From: Spirochaetaceae bacterium
Lineage (GTDB): Bacteria > Spirochaetota > Spirochaetia > DSM-27196 > SKKC01
NCBI GenBank assembly: GCA_003552745.1
Contig: PUOG01000085.1
Span: forward strand, 1-12,154
DNA length: 12,154 nucleotides
Reading direction: 5' to 3'
The notes under the pieces were generated by a model. That model saw nothing but the letters and a program-made list of their open reading frames with translations, made no database searches and was not told the origin of the DNA. Position numbers and translations under genes: made by a program. Each line of letters opens with the position of its first letter. Within the stretch, counting starts at the first letter, position 1. Positions 1 through 6,998 of this stretch are shown here, piece after piece.

Positions 1-71
1 CCGGCCTGTTCACCGAAAGCACGCTCAGCGAGCTCGCGAGCGAACACATAGTGGGCAATGTGTGACGGCAT
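1..71 (-). CDS. N-terminal fragment of a protein resembling zinc-dependent phospholipase C-like proteins (runs off left edge)
   Basis: An open frame begins at an ATG at 71-69 on the minus strand and continues past base 1; an in-frame TGA at 77-75 fixes the ATG as the first possible start. The 24 visible codons read MPSHIAHYVFARELAERAFG and then E, Q, A, G. A short MPxxxxH(Y/x)xFAxE opening is what I recall from the zinc-dependent phospholipase C-like family (Zn_dep_PLPC), where early histidines bind metal. That is recognition from a short stretch and not proof. No good ribosome binding site is visible. The gene lies 38 nt beyond the mevalonate kinase stop on the same strand with no hairpin terminator between them, so it may be the last gene of the mevalonate transcript. 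It could also be an unrelated hypothetical protein. Confidence 0.5.
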   Translation of the reverse strand, partial: MPSHIAHYVFARELAERAFGEQA

Positions 72-109
72 GAGTCAGATCGGAAGTATCGCAGCGCACG
101 CACCGCCAG

Positions 110-1075
110 TCAATGATTTGGCGGCGTGATCGACTGTACCGAAAGCGGTACATTTCGCAATCGCTCTTGGAGCGTGCGCAAAGCAGCGTCGGCCCTCGGA
201 CGCTCATCGAAGACGAGAAACCATGCGCCACCTCCGCCGGCACCGCTGAGCTTTCCGCCCAGCGCTCCAGCACGCCGGCCGGCAACCAGACACTCGTCGA
301 GCTCGCTTGTCGAGAGCCCGAGCGATTGCAGTTCCCGGTGCGCCCGATCGGCGAGCTCGCCGAATGCGGCGGCGTCGGCGTAGCCTCCGGCGAGCACCTC
401 GATCGCCCGGCGACTCAACGCTCCCAGCGCCTCCAGTGCGTCGCGGGTGGGACGGCTTCCCGTTTCGAGGGCTTCGCGGATGGACGCCACCAGGGTGCCG
501 GTTGCACCGGTCCTCGGAATGTAGCCGTAGAGGATCGCCATGTCGGTCTGCGGATGGAGCGCCTCAATGCGGGGCAACTGCGGCGGATTCGGGTAGACGG
601 CAAGCGCACCGCGGTAGACTGCAAGGGCGGTATCGATCCCGCTCGGGGTTCCGTGGTAGATGTGCTCTATATCGTGCGCGAGCTCCCAGACGCGGCGTTT
701 CGCCGGATCGTGTAACTCCGCATTCTCCGGTGTGAGCGTCTCGGACGCGATTGCCGCTGAGAGTGCTGCGGAGGAGCCGAGTCCAACCCCGGGCGGCAGG
801 TCGCTTTCGATATTGATCTTTCCGGGCGCCTTCGAGCCGGCGGCCGAGACAGCACACTCGACAGCCCGCCCGAACGTGGAGGCGTCCTCGCCAAAAAGCC
901 CACGGGCCGGAACCTGTCGACCCGCAATCTCGATGGGGTGACTCGTTTCGCCGGGCAGGTCATCCCGGTCGAAGGTGACGGTCGTCTTTCGGTCGCAGCC
1001 GATTCCGACCGCCGGGTAGCCGTGTACAACCGCGTGTTCGCCGAAGAGGAGCAGCTTCCCGTGGCCTATTCCCAT
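110..1075 (-). CDS. mvk: Mevalonate kinase
   Basis: A cytoplasmic GHMP-family kinase that phosphorylates mevalonate to 5-phosphomevalonate with ATP, the third step of the mevalonate pathway as laid out in this operon. The 321-residue product has all three family motifs: the N-terminal GKLLLFGEHAVVHG (residues 6-19), the phosphate-binding loop PPGVGLGSSAA (94-104), and the C-terminal GKLSGAGGGGAWF (274-286). HGTPSGID (141-148) supplies the expected catalytic aspartate, D148. The frame is open further upstream, but the ATG at 1075 starts directly before the first motif and has a strong AGGAGG 7 nt upstream, so I chose it. The start lies inside the end of the phosphomevalonate kinase gene (10-nt overlap), implying coupled translation. 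Length is normal for a bacterial mevalonate kinase. HGTPSGID and the HMG-CoA pathway neighbours separate it from other GHMP kinases. Confidence 0.93.
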   Translation of the reverse strand: MGIGHGKLLLFGEHAVVHGYPAVGIGCDRKTTVTFDRDDLPGETSHPIEIAGRQVPARGLFGEDASTFGRAVECAVSAAGSKAPGKINIESDLPPGVGLGSSAALSAAIASETLTPENAELHDPAKRRVWELAHDIEHIYHGTPSGIDTALAVYRGALAVYPNPPQLPRIEALHPQTDMAILYGYIPRTGATGTLVASIREALETGSRPTRDALEALGALSRRAIEVLAGGYADAAAFGELADRAHRELQSLGLSTSELDECLVAGRRAGALGGKLSGAGGGGAWFLVFDERPRADAALRTLQERLRNVPLSVQSITPPNH

Positions 1076-2142
1076 TGCAGCCCCTCCTCGTTCCGGATAA
1101 CCATCCGGTCCTCGCACCCCGGCAGATGCGGGATCGCGACGACGGTCTCTCTCCCGGCTCCGAGCGCTTTGAAGAAGCGATCGTCGCATTCCCGGTCATG
1201 TTCGGTCGCGGACGCGACTCGACGAAGATCCGCCGGTACACCGACTCGGCGACCGATCTCGGCGCCAATCTCCCGTGCTTCCTCGAGCCCTAACCGTGCT
1301 TCCGGCCAGCTCGTGGCTGTTGCTATCGCGTGAACGGCGCGGTCGCTACGATCGAGCAGCGCCTTCATCCGCGACGAGTCGCGTTCGTACGTCTCCCGAA
1401 AGCGCTCTACCGCATCTGCCGTCGACTCCTCGTGCGCTCCGCTCAATACCCCGAGCGGTGGAAGCCACTCCGCATTGATATGTCGGAACGATGTCCACTC
1501 GCCACCACGGAAGAGCCCGACGCCGCCGTAACAGCTGGCGGCGACATCGTAGCCGCTGCCATGACCTCCCTGCACGTCGCGGTGGGCGGCAGTGGCGATC
1601 GAACAGACGAGTGGACGAAAATATGCCGGATCGAGACCGGCTGCAGCGAGAACGGCGGCGGTAGCCGCGACGGTAGAGGCCGCGCTGGACCCGAAGCCGC
1701 GTTTCCGCCCGGTCGCATCGAAAAAAGGGCGGGAGTCGATGGCGATGCGCACCGGTGGGTGCTTTCCTCGAGCGAACCGCTCGATTGCCCCGAGAAGCAA
1801 CTCTCGCTTATCCGGGTTGTTTCGCTCGATCAGCTGCGATATTCGCGTGCGGTCGCACACAACGGCGAGAACCGAGCGGAATACCGGCGCGCGGCGCTTC
1901 CCGTCGGCGCCGGGGTCGCCGGGCTCCGAGCCGGCGTGAAGCGAGTCGCCGCTGCGCCAGACCATCCGTCCGACTCCGGTCTCGCCCACGAGCTCGAATG
2001 ACGAACACCTCTCGAAATTCACCACGACAGGTGGCCCAACGGCGATCGTAATGCCGATACGACCTTCGCAGACAACCGCATACTCACCTGCGAGCAACAG
2101 ATTACCGGGGACGAGCAGGCGACGGTCGATCAAAGGTATCAC
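1066..2142 (-). CDS. Phosphomevalonate kinase (spirochaete-type GHMP kinase)
   Basis: Converts 5-phosphomevalonate to 5-diphosphomevalonate with ATP in the cytoplasm. The 358-residue protein opens with VPGNLLLAGEYAVV (residues 11-24), the form of GHMP motif 1 typical of phosphomevalonate kinases (GEYAVV in place of GEHAVV). It has the phosphate loop KRGFGSSAAST (147-157), and GGHGSGYDVAAS (192-203) with the presumed catalytic aspartate D199. The third motif is unusual: KALGAGRET (325-333) replaces the common GAGGGD. I recall a KALGAGxET form in the Borrelia enzyme, so this may be a clade trait and not decay. The start is GTG at 2142-2140 in a GTGA overlap with the decarboxylase stop, with GGAGAG a few bases upstream. 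Being flanked by mevalonate kinase and the decarboxylase supports the assignment. Confidence 0.88.
   Translation of the reverse strand: MIPLIDRRLLVPGNLLLAGEYAVVCEGRIGITIAVGPPVVVNFERCSSFELVGETGVGRMVWRSGDSLHAGSEPGDPGADGKRRAPVFRSVLAVVCDRTRISQLIERNNPDKRELLLGAIERFARGKHPPVRIAIDSRPFFDATGRKRGFGSSAASTVAATAAVLAAAGLDPAYFRPLVCSIATAAHRDVQGGHGSGYDVAASCYGGVGLFRGGEWTSFRHINAEWLPPLGVLSGAHEESTADAVERFRETYERDSSRMKALLDRSDRAVHAIATATSWPEARLGLEEAREIGAEIGRRVGVPADLRRVASATEHDRECDDRFFKALGAGRETVVAIPHLPGCEDRMVIRNEEGLQWE
1083..1088 (-). promoter_or_regulatory. Ribosome binding site for mevalonate kinase
   Basis: AGGAGG on the minus strand, 7 nt before the ATG at 1075. It sits inside the last codons of the phosphomevalonate kinase gene. 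It decides the mevalonate kinase start against the longer in-frame reading from 1189. Confidence 0.75.
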
Positions 2143-3128
2143 CCGACTCTCCAGCTCGGTTCACCGCCGATCTCGCTTTCGAGCACACCGACGACGGCGC
2201 CTGAACTCTCGAGCGCGGCGCGAATCGCCGGCGTATCATCAGTAGTGGTGAGAATCTTCACCTGAGGGCCTGCGTCCATCGTCTCCCAGGCGTGAATACC
2301 GCTCGCTCGCAGCTCCTCGCAGAGCCGGATAATCGCAACGCTCTGCGGGATCCAGTAGATCACCGGTGGATCGGCTGCCAGCATCGAGCCGGTCATGCGC
2401 AGGTAGCTCGCGCGCATCGCCGTCCCCAGTCGTTCGATATCGCGCTCGCCGATCGCCGCAATCGCCTCGTCGACCAGAGAAACGGAGTCGGAAACCCATG
2501 CATCGTAGTATGGGCTCGAGCGGCGGGTGCGTTCCATGGCCTCCCTCGAACCGACCGCCTTCGGCGCGCGATCGGTAATAGCAACGAGGACTCGCAGCTG
2601 CGGCCAGTGATCGGCCGGGTGGATGCGAGACGCCTTGCGAGAGCCGGCATCGAGGCGGGTAAAGCCGCCGAAGACGCTGCGGGCCGCACTACCGCTGCCG
2701 GTTCGGGCGAGGGCGCTCATTTCCTGGTCGGGAAGGTCGAGCTCGAAGAACGTCGCGAGCGATCCGACCAATGCGGCGAATCCGCTGCTCGAGCTGGCGA
2801 TACCGGCTGCGGTCGGGAAGCTGTTCCTCGAGTCGATCGTGAGGTCGTACGCTGAATAGCGGCTACCGGCGCGTTCCGCGTGCTCGCGAACCGCGGCGAT
2901 GACCGCTTCGAACGGCGTGATCAACTGTTCTACCCCGTCGATCGAGAGGCGGGCCGCGGGTGAGCGACCTGCGGGCGACGGCTCGCCCTCCACCTCGGTA
3001 GTCGTTCGCAGCGCATGGAGTCCGACCGCTACGCTGGTGGTAGCCGGTATATTCACGCCTCCCGGCTGCTTTCCCCAGTATTTGATCAGGGCGAGACTCG
3101 GACTCGCCGATGCGCGCGCAGAAGGCAT
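2139..3128 (-). CDS. mvaD: Diphosphomevalonate decarboxylase
   Basis: A cytoplasmic GHMP-fold enzyme that uses ATP to decarboxylate and dehydrate 5-diphosphomevalonate to isopentenyl diphosphate. The 329-residue protein shows the family landmarks in order: ALIKYWGK (13-20), NSFPTAAGIASSSSGFAAL (102-120) as the phosphate loop, SGSAARSVFGGF (145-156), and MDAGPQVKIL (284-293). The aspartate of the last motif (D285) is the expected catalytic base. The length is normal. The ATG at 3128 lies 9 nt after the HMG-CoA reductase stop, with only weak GGAG/GGAT sequence ahead of it. The last two bases of the final glycine codon and the stop form part of the GTG start of phosphomevalonate kinase. The YWGK and MDAGP motifs separate this family from the neighbouring GHMP kinases. 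Confidence 0.95.
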   Translation of the reverse strand: MPSARASASPSLALIKYWGKQPGGVNIPATTSVAVGLHALRTTTEVEGEPSPAGRSPAARLSIDGVEQLITPFEAVIAAVREHAERAGSRYSAYDLTIDSRNSFPTAAGIASSSSGFAALVGSLATFFELDLPDQEMSALARTGSGSAARSVFGGFTRLDAGSRKASRIHPADHWPQLRVLVAITDRAPKAVGSREAMERTRRSSPYYDAWVSDSVSLVDEAIAAIGERDIERLGTAMRASYLRMTGSMLAADPPVIYWIPQSVAIIRLCEELRASGIHAWETMDAGPQVKILTTTDDTPAIRAALESSGAVVGVLESEIGGEPSWRVG

Positions 3129-3137
3129 TCTATCCGA

Positions 3138-4481
3138 TTACTCCGATACGCTGCCGTCGGGAGTTTCCCTGGACTTCTCCCTGCGCACCGTGGCGAGCAT
3201 GCGGCAGGCGGTCTCGTCGTTGAAGCGGCCGGCCGCCGAAATCCGTTCCGCTACCGCCGCGATCTCGCGACCGCGTGCACCTGCCATCCACGCGAGACGG
3301 TTGGCGTGTAACCGCATGTGTCCGCGCTGGATGCCTTCTCCTACAAGGGCGCTTATCGCGGCAAAATTCTGAGCCAGCCCGACGCACGCAGCGATCGCCG
3401 CCAGCCGTTGTGAATCGGGCGAACCGAGCACACGCAGGGCGAATCTGCTTGCGGGGTGAAATGCCACGCCCCCCCCGACCGTCCCGAGGGCGAGAGGCAG
3501 CCTCAAACTCCCGTGCAGCACTCCGTCCCGGACCTCGTATTCGGTAAGGGCTCGATACCGGCCGTCGCGGGTCGCGTATGCGTGACAGGCGGCTTCCACC
3601 GCACGGGTGTCGTTTCCGGTTGCCAACGCGAGGCTCGAGACTCCGTTCATGATTCCCTTGTTGTGCGTGACCGCTCGGTGGTAGTCGCGATTGGCGATCG
3701 TGTTGGCTGTTACGATCCGCTCGGCCATCTCGTCGCCGTCGCGCTTGCCACGTGCACAGAACTCTACGGGGAGGGCGAACCGTGCTTCGGCGGTCCTGTC
3801 GTCGGCGGCGTTCGAGAGAATCGCCATTATTGATTCCCCACCGAGACGGTCGGCTGCGAGCTCGCGAATCGACTCGGCGGCGCTGTTCAGCAGGTTGGCT
3901 CCCATCGCATTACGCGTGTCGACATAGATACGGACCGCCGTAAGTCGATCATCGACGCGCTCCACACGCAGGCCACGGAATCCACCTCCACGGGCGGTCA
4001 TCGCCTGAAGCGGCTCACGCAGCCGCGTGCGAACCTCCGTCTTGAACTTCTTCAGGACGCGATCACTCGGAATGCCGTCGGCGTCTCGGAGATATACCTC
4101 GGCGCACATAACCGGTTCATCGGCAATCGTGACAAAGCCGCCGCCCCGTCGCGATATCAGTGATCCTGCATGCGTCGCAGCGGCGATGACCGAGGGTTCC
4201 TCGACCGCCATCGGTACGTTGACCCGCTCCTCGTCGATCACGAACCCTGCGGCGATCCCCATAGGGACCGCCATATGGCCGATTGCCGACTCGACCATTA
4301 CGTTGCAGAGGTCGGTAAGATCGGTGTCGCCGGTCAGTGCGTCGACATCCTCTCCCGATAAGCCGAGGCGAACGGCGAGGTAATCGCGTCGTTCGCGTAC
4401 GCCCATCCGGCGGAACGATGTGCCGAGCACGATCGGTTCGGTTTCGTTCGGGGAAGTGAGTACAGTACTTGTTTTTCTCAT
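3138..4481 (-). CDS. mvaA: Hydroxymethylglutaryl-CoA reductase, class II (degradative/bacterial type)
   Basis: Reduces HMG-CoA to mevalonate with two NAD(P)H; soluble, with no membrane segments, as in class II bacterial enzymes. From the ATG at 4481 the protein has 447 residues, near the usual size of about 430. Catalytic elements align with the Pseudomonas mevalonii enzyme: the glutamate of AVEEPSVIAA (E94/E95), lysine in THNKGIMNG (K275), aspartate in ATGNDTRAVEA (D291, 16 residues later as in the reference), and histidine in RGHMRLHA (H388). DTRNAMGAN (189-197) is the cofactor-site motif. The frame extends to a GTG at 4523, which has no visible ribosome site. I prefer the ATG, although its GGA lies 12 nt away, and either could be right. 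It leaves 66 nt after the isomerase gene, the largest gap in the operon. Confidence 0.93.
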   Translation of the reverse strand: MRKTSTVLTSPNETEPIVLGTSFRRMGVRERRDYLAVRLGLSGEDVDALTGDTDLTDLCNVMVESAIGHMAVPMGIAAGFVIDEERVNVPMAVEEPSVIAAATHAGSLISRRGGGFVTIADEPVMCAEVYLRDADGIPSDRVLKKFKTEVRTRLREPLQAMTARGGGFRGLRVERVDDRLTAVRIYVDTRNAMGANLLNSAAESIRELAADRLGGESIMAILSNAADDRTAEARFALPVEFCARGKRDGDEMAERIVTANTIANRDYHRAVTHNKGIMNGVSSLALATGNDTRAVEAACHAYATRDGRYRALTEYEVRDGVLHGSLRLPLALGTVGGGVAFHPASRFALRVLGSPDSQRLAAIAACVGLAQNFAAISALVGEGIQRGHMRLHANRLAWMAGARGREIAAVAERISAAGRFNDETACRMLATVRREKSRETPDGSVSE

Positions 4482-4547
4482 ACTACGCAGACATCCACTT
4501 TCTAAAGTTGATGCCGCCGACACACCGCACCGGTATCGATCTGCAGT

Positions 4548-5627
4548 TCACCGCGGGCGCTGCGTTGCGCGAAACTGCCTCTGCAGTTTCTCGAAATCAG
4601 AGTCGAAGTATATCTTGCCGTCGGCAAGTTCCTCCACCGAACGACAACCGGTCAAAAGCATAACATTCAGCAGGACCTGACGGAAGTGCTCTATGAGTGC
4701 CACCACCGCATCGCTCCCGCCGCTTTGAACGGCGCGGATCATCGGTAGTGCAGTTGCGCCGAGTTGCGCACCGAGCGCGAGCGATTTGGCGAGGTCCATT
4801 CCGGTGCGCAGGCCACCGGAGGCGATAATCGGAACGCCGCAGTCGCGACAGGAGGCGAGCAGCAGCGCCGTCGGCATTCCCCATTCCCCGAACTCCGCGG
4901 CGACATCCTCCGGTGCACCGGTGAGCCGGTAGCGCTCGACCTGTATCCAGTTCGTTCCACCGGATCCGGCGACGTTAACGTACGCCACACCGGCGTCGGC
5001 GAGGAGGCGAACCTCCTCCGGCCCGATCCCGAAGCCGGTTTCCTTTACGATGACAGGGACCGGAGAGCGGTCACAGAGGCGTCTAATCGCATCGAGGACA
5101 CCGCGGAAATCGCGGTCACCGTCCGGCTGTGCAAGCTCCTGACCGGGATTCAAGTGCACCGCCAGACCATCAACCTCCAGCTCCCGTATCCAACGGAAGA
5201 TCTCGCCGTGTTCGGTCTCTCGAACCTGCACCCCACCGATGTTCGCAAGCACCGGTACGTCCGGAGCGTAGCGTTTGAGTCGAAAGTGCTCGACGACTTC
5301 CGGTTTGCGGAACAGGATCCGGATACTGCCCATGCCGACCGGAACGCCGGTCCGTTGCGCGGCGGTCGCAAGTTCTTTGTTCGCGGAGTATCCGCCTGCG
5401 CTTCCGCCGGTCATTGAGCTGATGAGGAACGGCATCGAGATCTTGGTGCCGAGAAAGTCTACCCGCGTATCGATCTCCTGCAGCGAGAGTTCGGGCAGCG
5501 CGCGATGCGCAAAGCGAATACGATCGAAGAGAGTCGACCCGGTCTCCACCAGGAATTCGCCGTCGCGGACGCAGATTTCCAGGTGCTGCGCCTTACGCTC
5601 TCCGATATTACCCGACTCGGTACTCAC
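4548..5627 (-). CDS. fni: Isopentenyl-diphosphate delta-isomerase, type 2 (FMN-dependent)
   Basis: Interconverts isopentenyl and dimethylallyl diphosphate using reduced FMN, NADPH and Mg2+. The 359-residue product follows the type 2 family from end to end: RKAQHLE near the N-terminus (11-17), SMTGG (71-75), GMGSIR (98-103), HLNPGQELAQPDGDRDF (158-174), VKETGFGI (194-201), GSGGTNW (221-227) and ASGGLRTG (269-276), the last few forming the flavin phosphate site of a TIM barrel. The frame is open up to 5762, but homology begins only after the GTG at 5627-5625. There is no ATG in this frame until about residue 65, and the upstream stretch is the synthase gene read in another frame. The chosen start gives a 20-nt overlap with the synthase, and GAAG/GGA sequences precede it. 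Type 1 isomerase (Nudix) is ruled out by the motifs. Confidence 0.94.
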   Translation of the reverse strand: MSTESGNIGERKAQHLEICVRDGEFLVETGSTLFDRIRFAHRALPELSLQEIDTRVDFLGTKISMPFLISSMTGGSAGGYSANKELATAAQRTGVPVGMGSIRILFRKPEVVEHFRLKRYAPDVPVLANIGGVQVRETEHGEIFRWIRELEVDGLAVHLNPGQELAQPDGDRDFRGVLDAIRRLCDRSPVPVIVKETGFGIGPEEVRLLADAGVAYVNVAGSGGTNWIQVERYRLTGAPEDVAAEFGEWGMPTALLLASCRDCGVPIIASGGLRTGMDLAKSLALGAQLGATALPMIRAVQSGGSDAVVALIEHFRQVLLNVMLLTGCRSVEELADGKIYFDSDFEKLQRQFRATQRPR

Positions 5628-6885
5628 GGTATCCGTCTTCCCGGATGGAGGCGAGATAGTAGGCTCCCCGCGGGACCTCCATACCTTCGATCCGCTGCGC
5701 GTATGCTTCCCGGTCGAGAGGGAATTCGAGCCACGCCTCGTATTCCTCGACCGAGGTCTCACGCGAGTCGGCGAGTATCCGCTCGATGTCCCATTCGGCG
5801 ATCACCTGCGGAGCGGACTCGGCGACTCTCATCGAAAGAACCACCATTGTGTTGCCCGAACCGTAGCTGGCGAGCAGTACGTTCTTGCCCACGATGTCGT
5901 CGCCGAGGGCGTTGTAGCGTTCGGCGAGTTGGAACATGAGGGCCATGTATACCGAGCCGGAATAGATGTTCCCTATGGAGCGGGTCGGATCGAGACCGTC
6001 GTAGAAGCCGCGATCTGCAAGGAAGCGCTCGATATCGTGCTCGGCGCCGCCGATGTGTTTCGAGAGTAGATTGCTCATCGCGGTAATTGCCATGCGGTAG
6101 AACGGTACGTGCACGACGAACATGTCGGTCTCCGCAAGCACCTTCTTCGGTTCGGTACCGCGCCGTGCGCAGTGATCGAGAAAGGCGGCGTCGAGTGCCT
6201 CGTGATAGCACTGGACCGAGTATCCGCCCTTGACCTTCGCCGTCGTGGAGCCGAGCGGGCGGAAGAAATCGTCGACATCCTTCGAACTGTATCCGGGGGT
6301 GGCGAGATCGATCTCGACCAGTTTCGGGTCGTTTTCGACACTCAAGGCGACCGCGCCCGCCCCCTGCGTGATCTCCGCGGTGCTCGGTGCGTCGTAGCGT
6401 GCGATGTCCGAGCAGATGACGACACCTGACTCGTCCTCGCGTGACGAGAGCTGAAGGAGTGCACCGACACCCATGAGTGCAACCGTCCCACCGGCACACG
6501 CGTGCTGTACCTGAAACGTGCTGAGACTTGTCGGAACGTCGAGCCCTCCGCGCTGAAGCATACCCTCCACGTAGGCGGCGACCGGTTTCGAGTGATCCAC
6601 CGGCGTTTCGGTTCCGACCGAGATGTAGCGAAGCTTCGAGATGTCCGGTGCACTTCCGGCGGTCAGCAGATTGTGCGTCGACTGCGCGGCGAGCGTGGAG
6701 TTGTCCTGCCACAGCTCGGGGAAGCGCATGTCGATCTGGCCGGTCGTGGAGAGCGCCCGGCGCAACCGGCGCTCGAGTGACGGGTTGCTCTGTATTCGGT
6801 ACTCCACCAGCGAATTCAGCTCGATATGCGGTCGCGGCAGGTACAGGGAGAGGTCGCTAATGCCGACTGGTCTTTCACGATTCAA
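5608..6885 (-). CDS. mvaS: Hydroxymethylglutaryl-CoA synthase
   Basis: A thiolase-fold enzyme that condenses acetyl-CoA with acetoacetyl-CoA to give HMG-CoA, the committed step. From a TTG at 6885-6883 it has 425 residues, somewhat longer than the roughly 390 of Gram-positive MvaS. Catalytic residues appear in the right context: glutamate in VGTETPVD (E93), the acyl-carrying cysteine in HACAGG (C130) and histidine in HVPFYRM (H259), with SYGSGN (340-345) and GNIYSGSVY near the C-terminus. The TTG start is preceded at 6 nt by AAGGAG, far better than anything before the longer frame reaching 7011, which would also overrun the promoter. First gene of the operon; its last 20 nt overlap the isomerase gene. 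Confidence 0.92.
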   Translation of the reverse strand: MNRERPVGISDLSLYLPRPHIELNSLVEYRIQSNPSLERRLRRALSTTGQIDMRFPELWQDNSTLAAQSTHNLLTAGSAPDISKLRYISVGTETPVDHSKPVAAYVEGMLQRGGLDVPTSLSTFQVQHACAGGTVALMGVGALLQLSSREDESGVVICSDIARYDAPSTAEITQGAGAVALSVENDPKLVEIDLATPGYSSKDVDDFFRPLGSTTAKVKGGYSVQCYHEALDAAFLDHCARRGTEPKKVLAETDMFVVHVPFYRMAITAMSNLLSKHIGGAEHDIERFLADRGFYDGLDPTRSIGNIYSGSVYMALMFQLAERYNALGDDIVGKNVLLASYGSGNTMVVLSMRVAESAPQVIAEWDIERILADSRETSVEEYEAWLEFPLDREAYAQRIEGMEVPRGAYYLASIREDGYREYRVG

Positions 6886-6891
6886 AGGTCG

Positions 6892-6897
6892 CTCCTT
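6892..6897 (-). promoter_or_regulatory. Ribosome binding site deciding the TTG start of HMG-CoA synthase
   Basis: AAGGAG on the minus strand, 6 nt ahead of the TTG at 6885. It is one of the two best Shine-Dalgarno sequences in the operon and makes the TTG start convincing. Confidence 0.7.
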
Positions 6898-6908
6898 CGC
6901 TACAGTTG

Positions 6909-6938
6909 AGAATAACACTTCAGTAGTGAGCCCGGCAA
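6909..6938 (-). promoter_or_regulatory. Candidate housekeeping promoter of the mevalonate operon
   Basis: On the minus strand, TTGCCG (6938-6933; 4 of 6 to TTGACA) and TATTCT (6914-6909; 4 of 6 to TATAAT) are separated by 18 nt. Transcription would begin near 6902, leaving a short leader of about 17 nt that just includes the AAGGAG ribosome site. The local sequence is richer in A and T than its surroundings. Seen by eye only; both hexamers are imperfect. Confidence 0.4.
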
Positions 6939-6950
6939 TTTTTTCCGCCG

Positions 6951-6979
6951 TTGCCAGAGCGTGTGCACTTTGCCACAAT
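6951..6979 (+). promoter_or_regulatory. Candidate promoter of mnmA
   Basis: TTGCCA (6951-6956, 5 of 6 to consensus) and CACAAT (6974-6979, 4 of 6) have the ideal 17-nt spacing. Transcription would start near 6986, which favours the ATG at 6999 for mnmA over the ones at 6978 or upstream. The 113-nt gap 6886-6998 holds this and the divergent mevalonate promoter; I see no operator palindrome in it. Confidence 0.3.
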
Positions 6980-6998
6980 GCTGCTTGTGAATCCAGTG

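Noticed and set aside
1330..2001. 223-codon plus-strand frame opposite phosphomevalonate kinase
   Set aside because: Arginine/alanine-rich translation without recognisable motifs, lying fully antisense to a clear gene; a frame shadow expected in GC-rich DNA.
4459..4469. Small perfect palindrome AGTACAGTACT at the start of the HMG-CoA reductase gene
   Set aside because: Only 11 nt, within coding sequence, unaccompanied by promoter elements; compatible with chance.
5275..6069. 264-codon plus-strand frame opposite the synthase and isomerase genes
   Set aside because: Antisense to two well-supported enzymes and lacks family motifs, a ribosome site and a promoter.
5759..6712. 317-codon minus-strand frame in another phase within the synthase gene
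   Set aside because: Arg/His-rich composition and full overlap with the synthase, which has intact catalytic residues; out-of-frame shadow.
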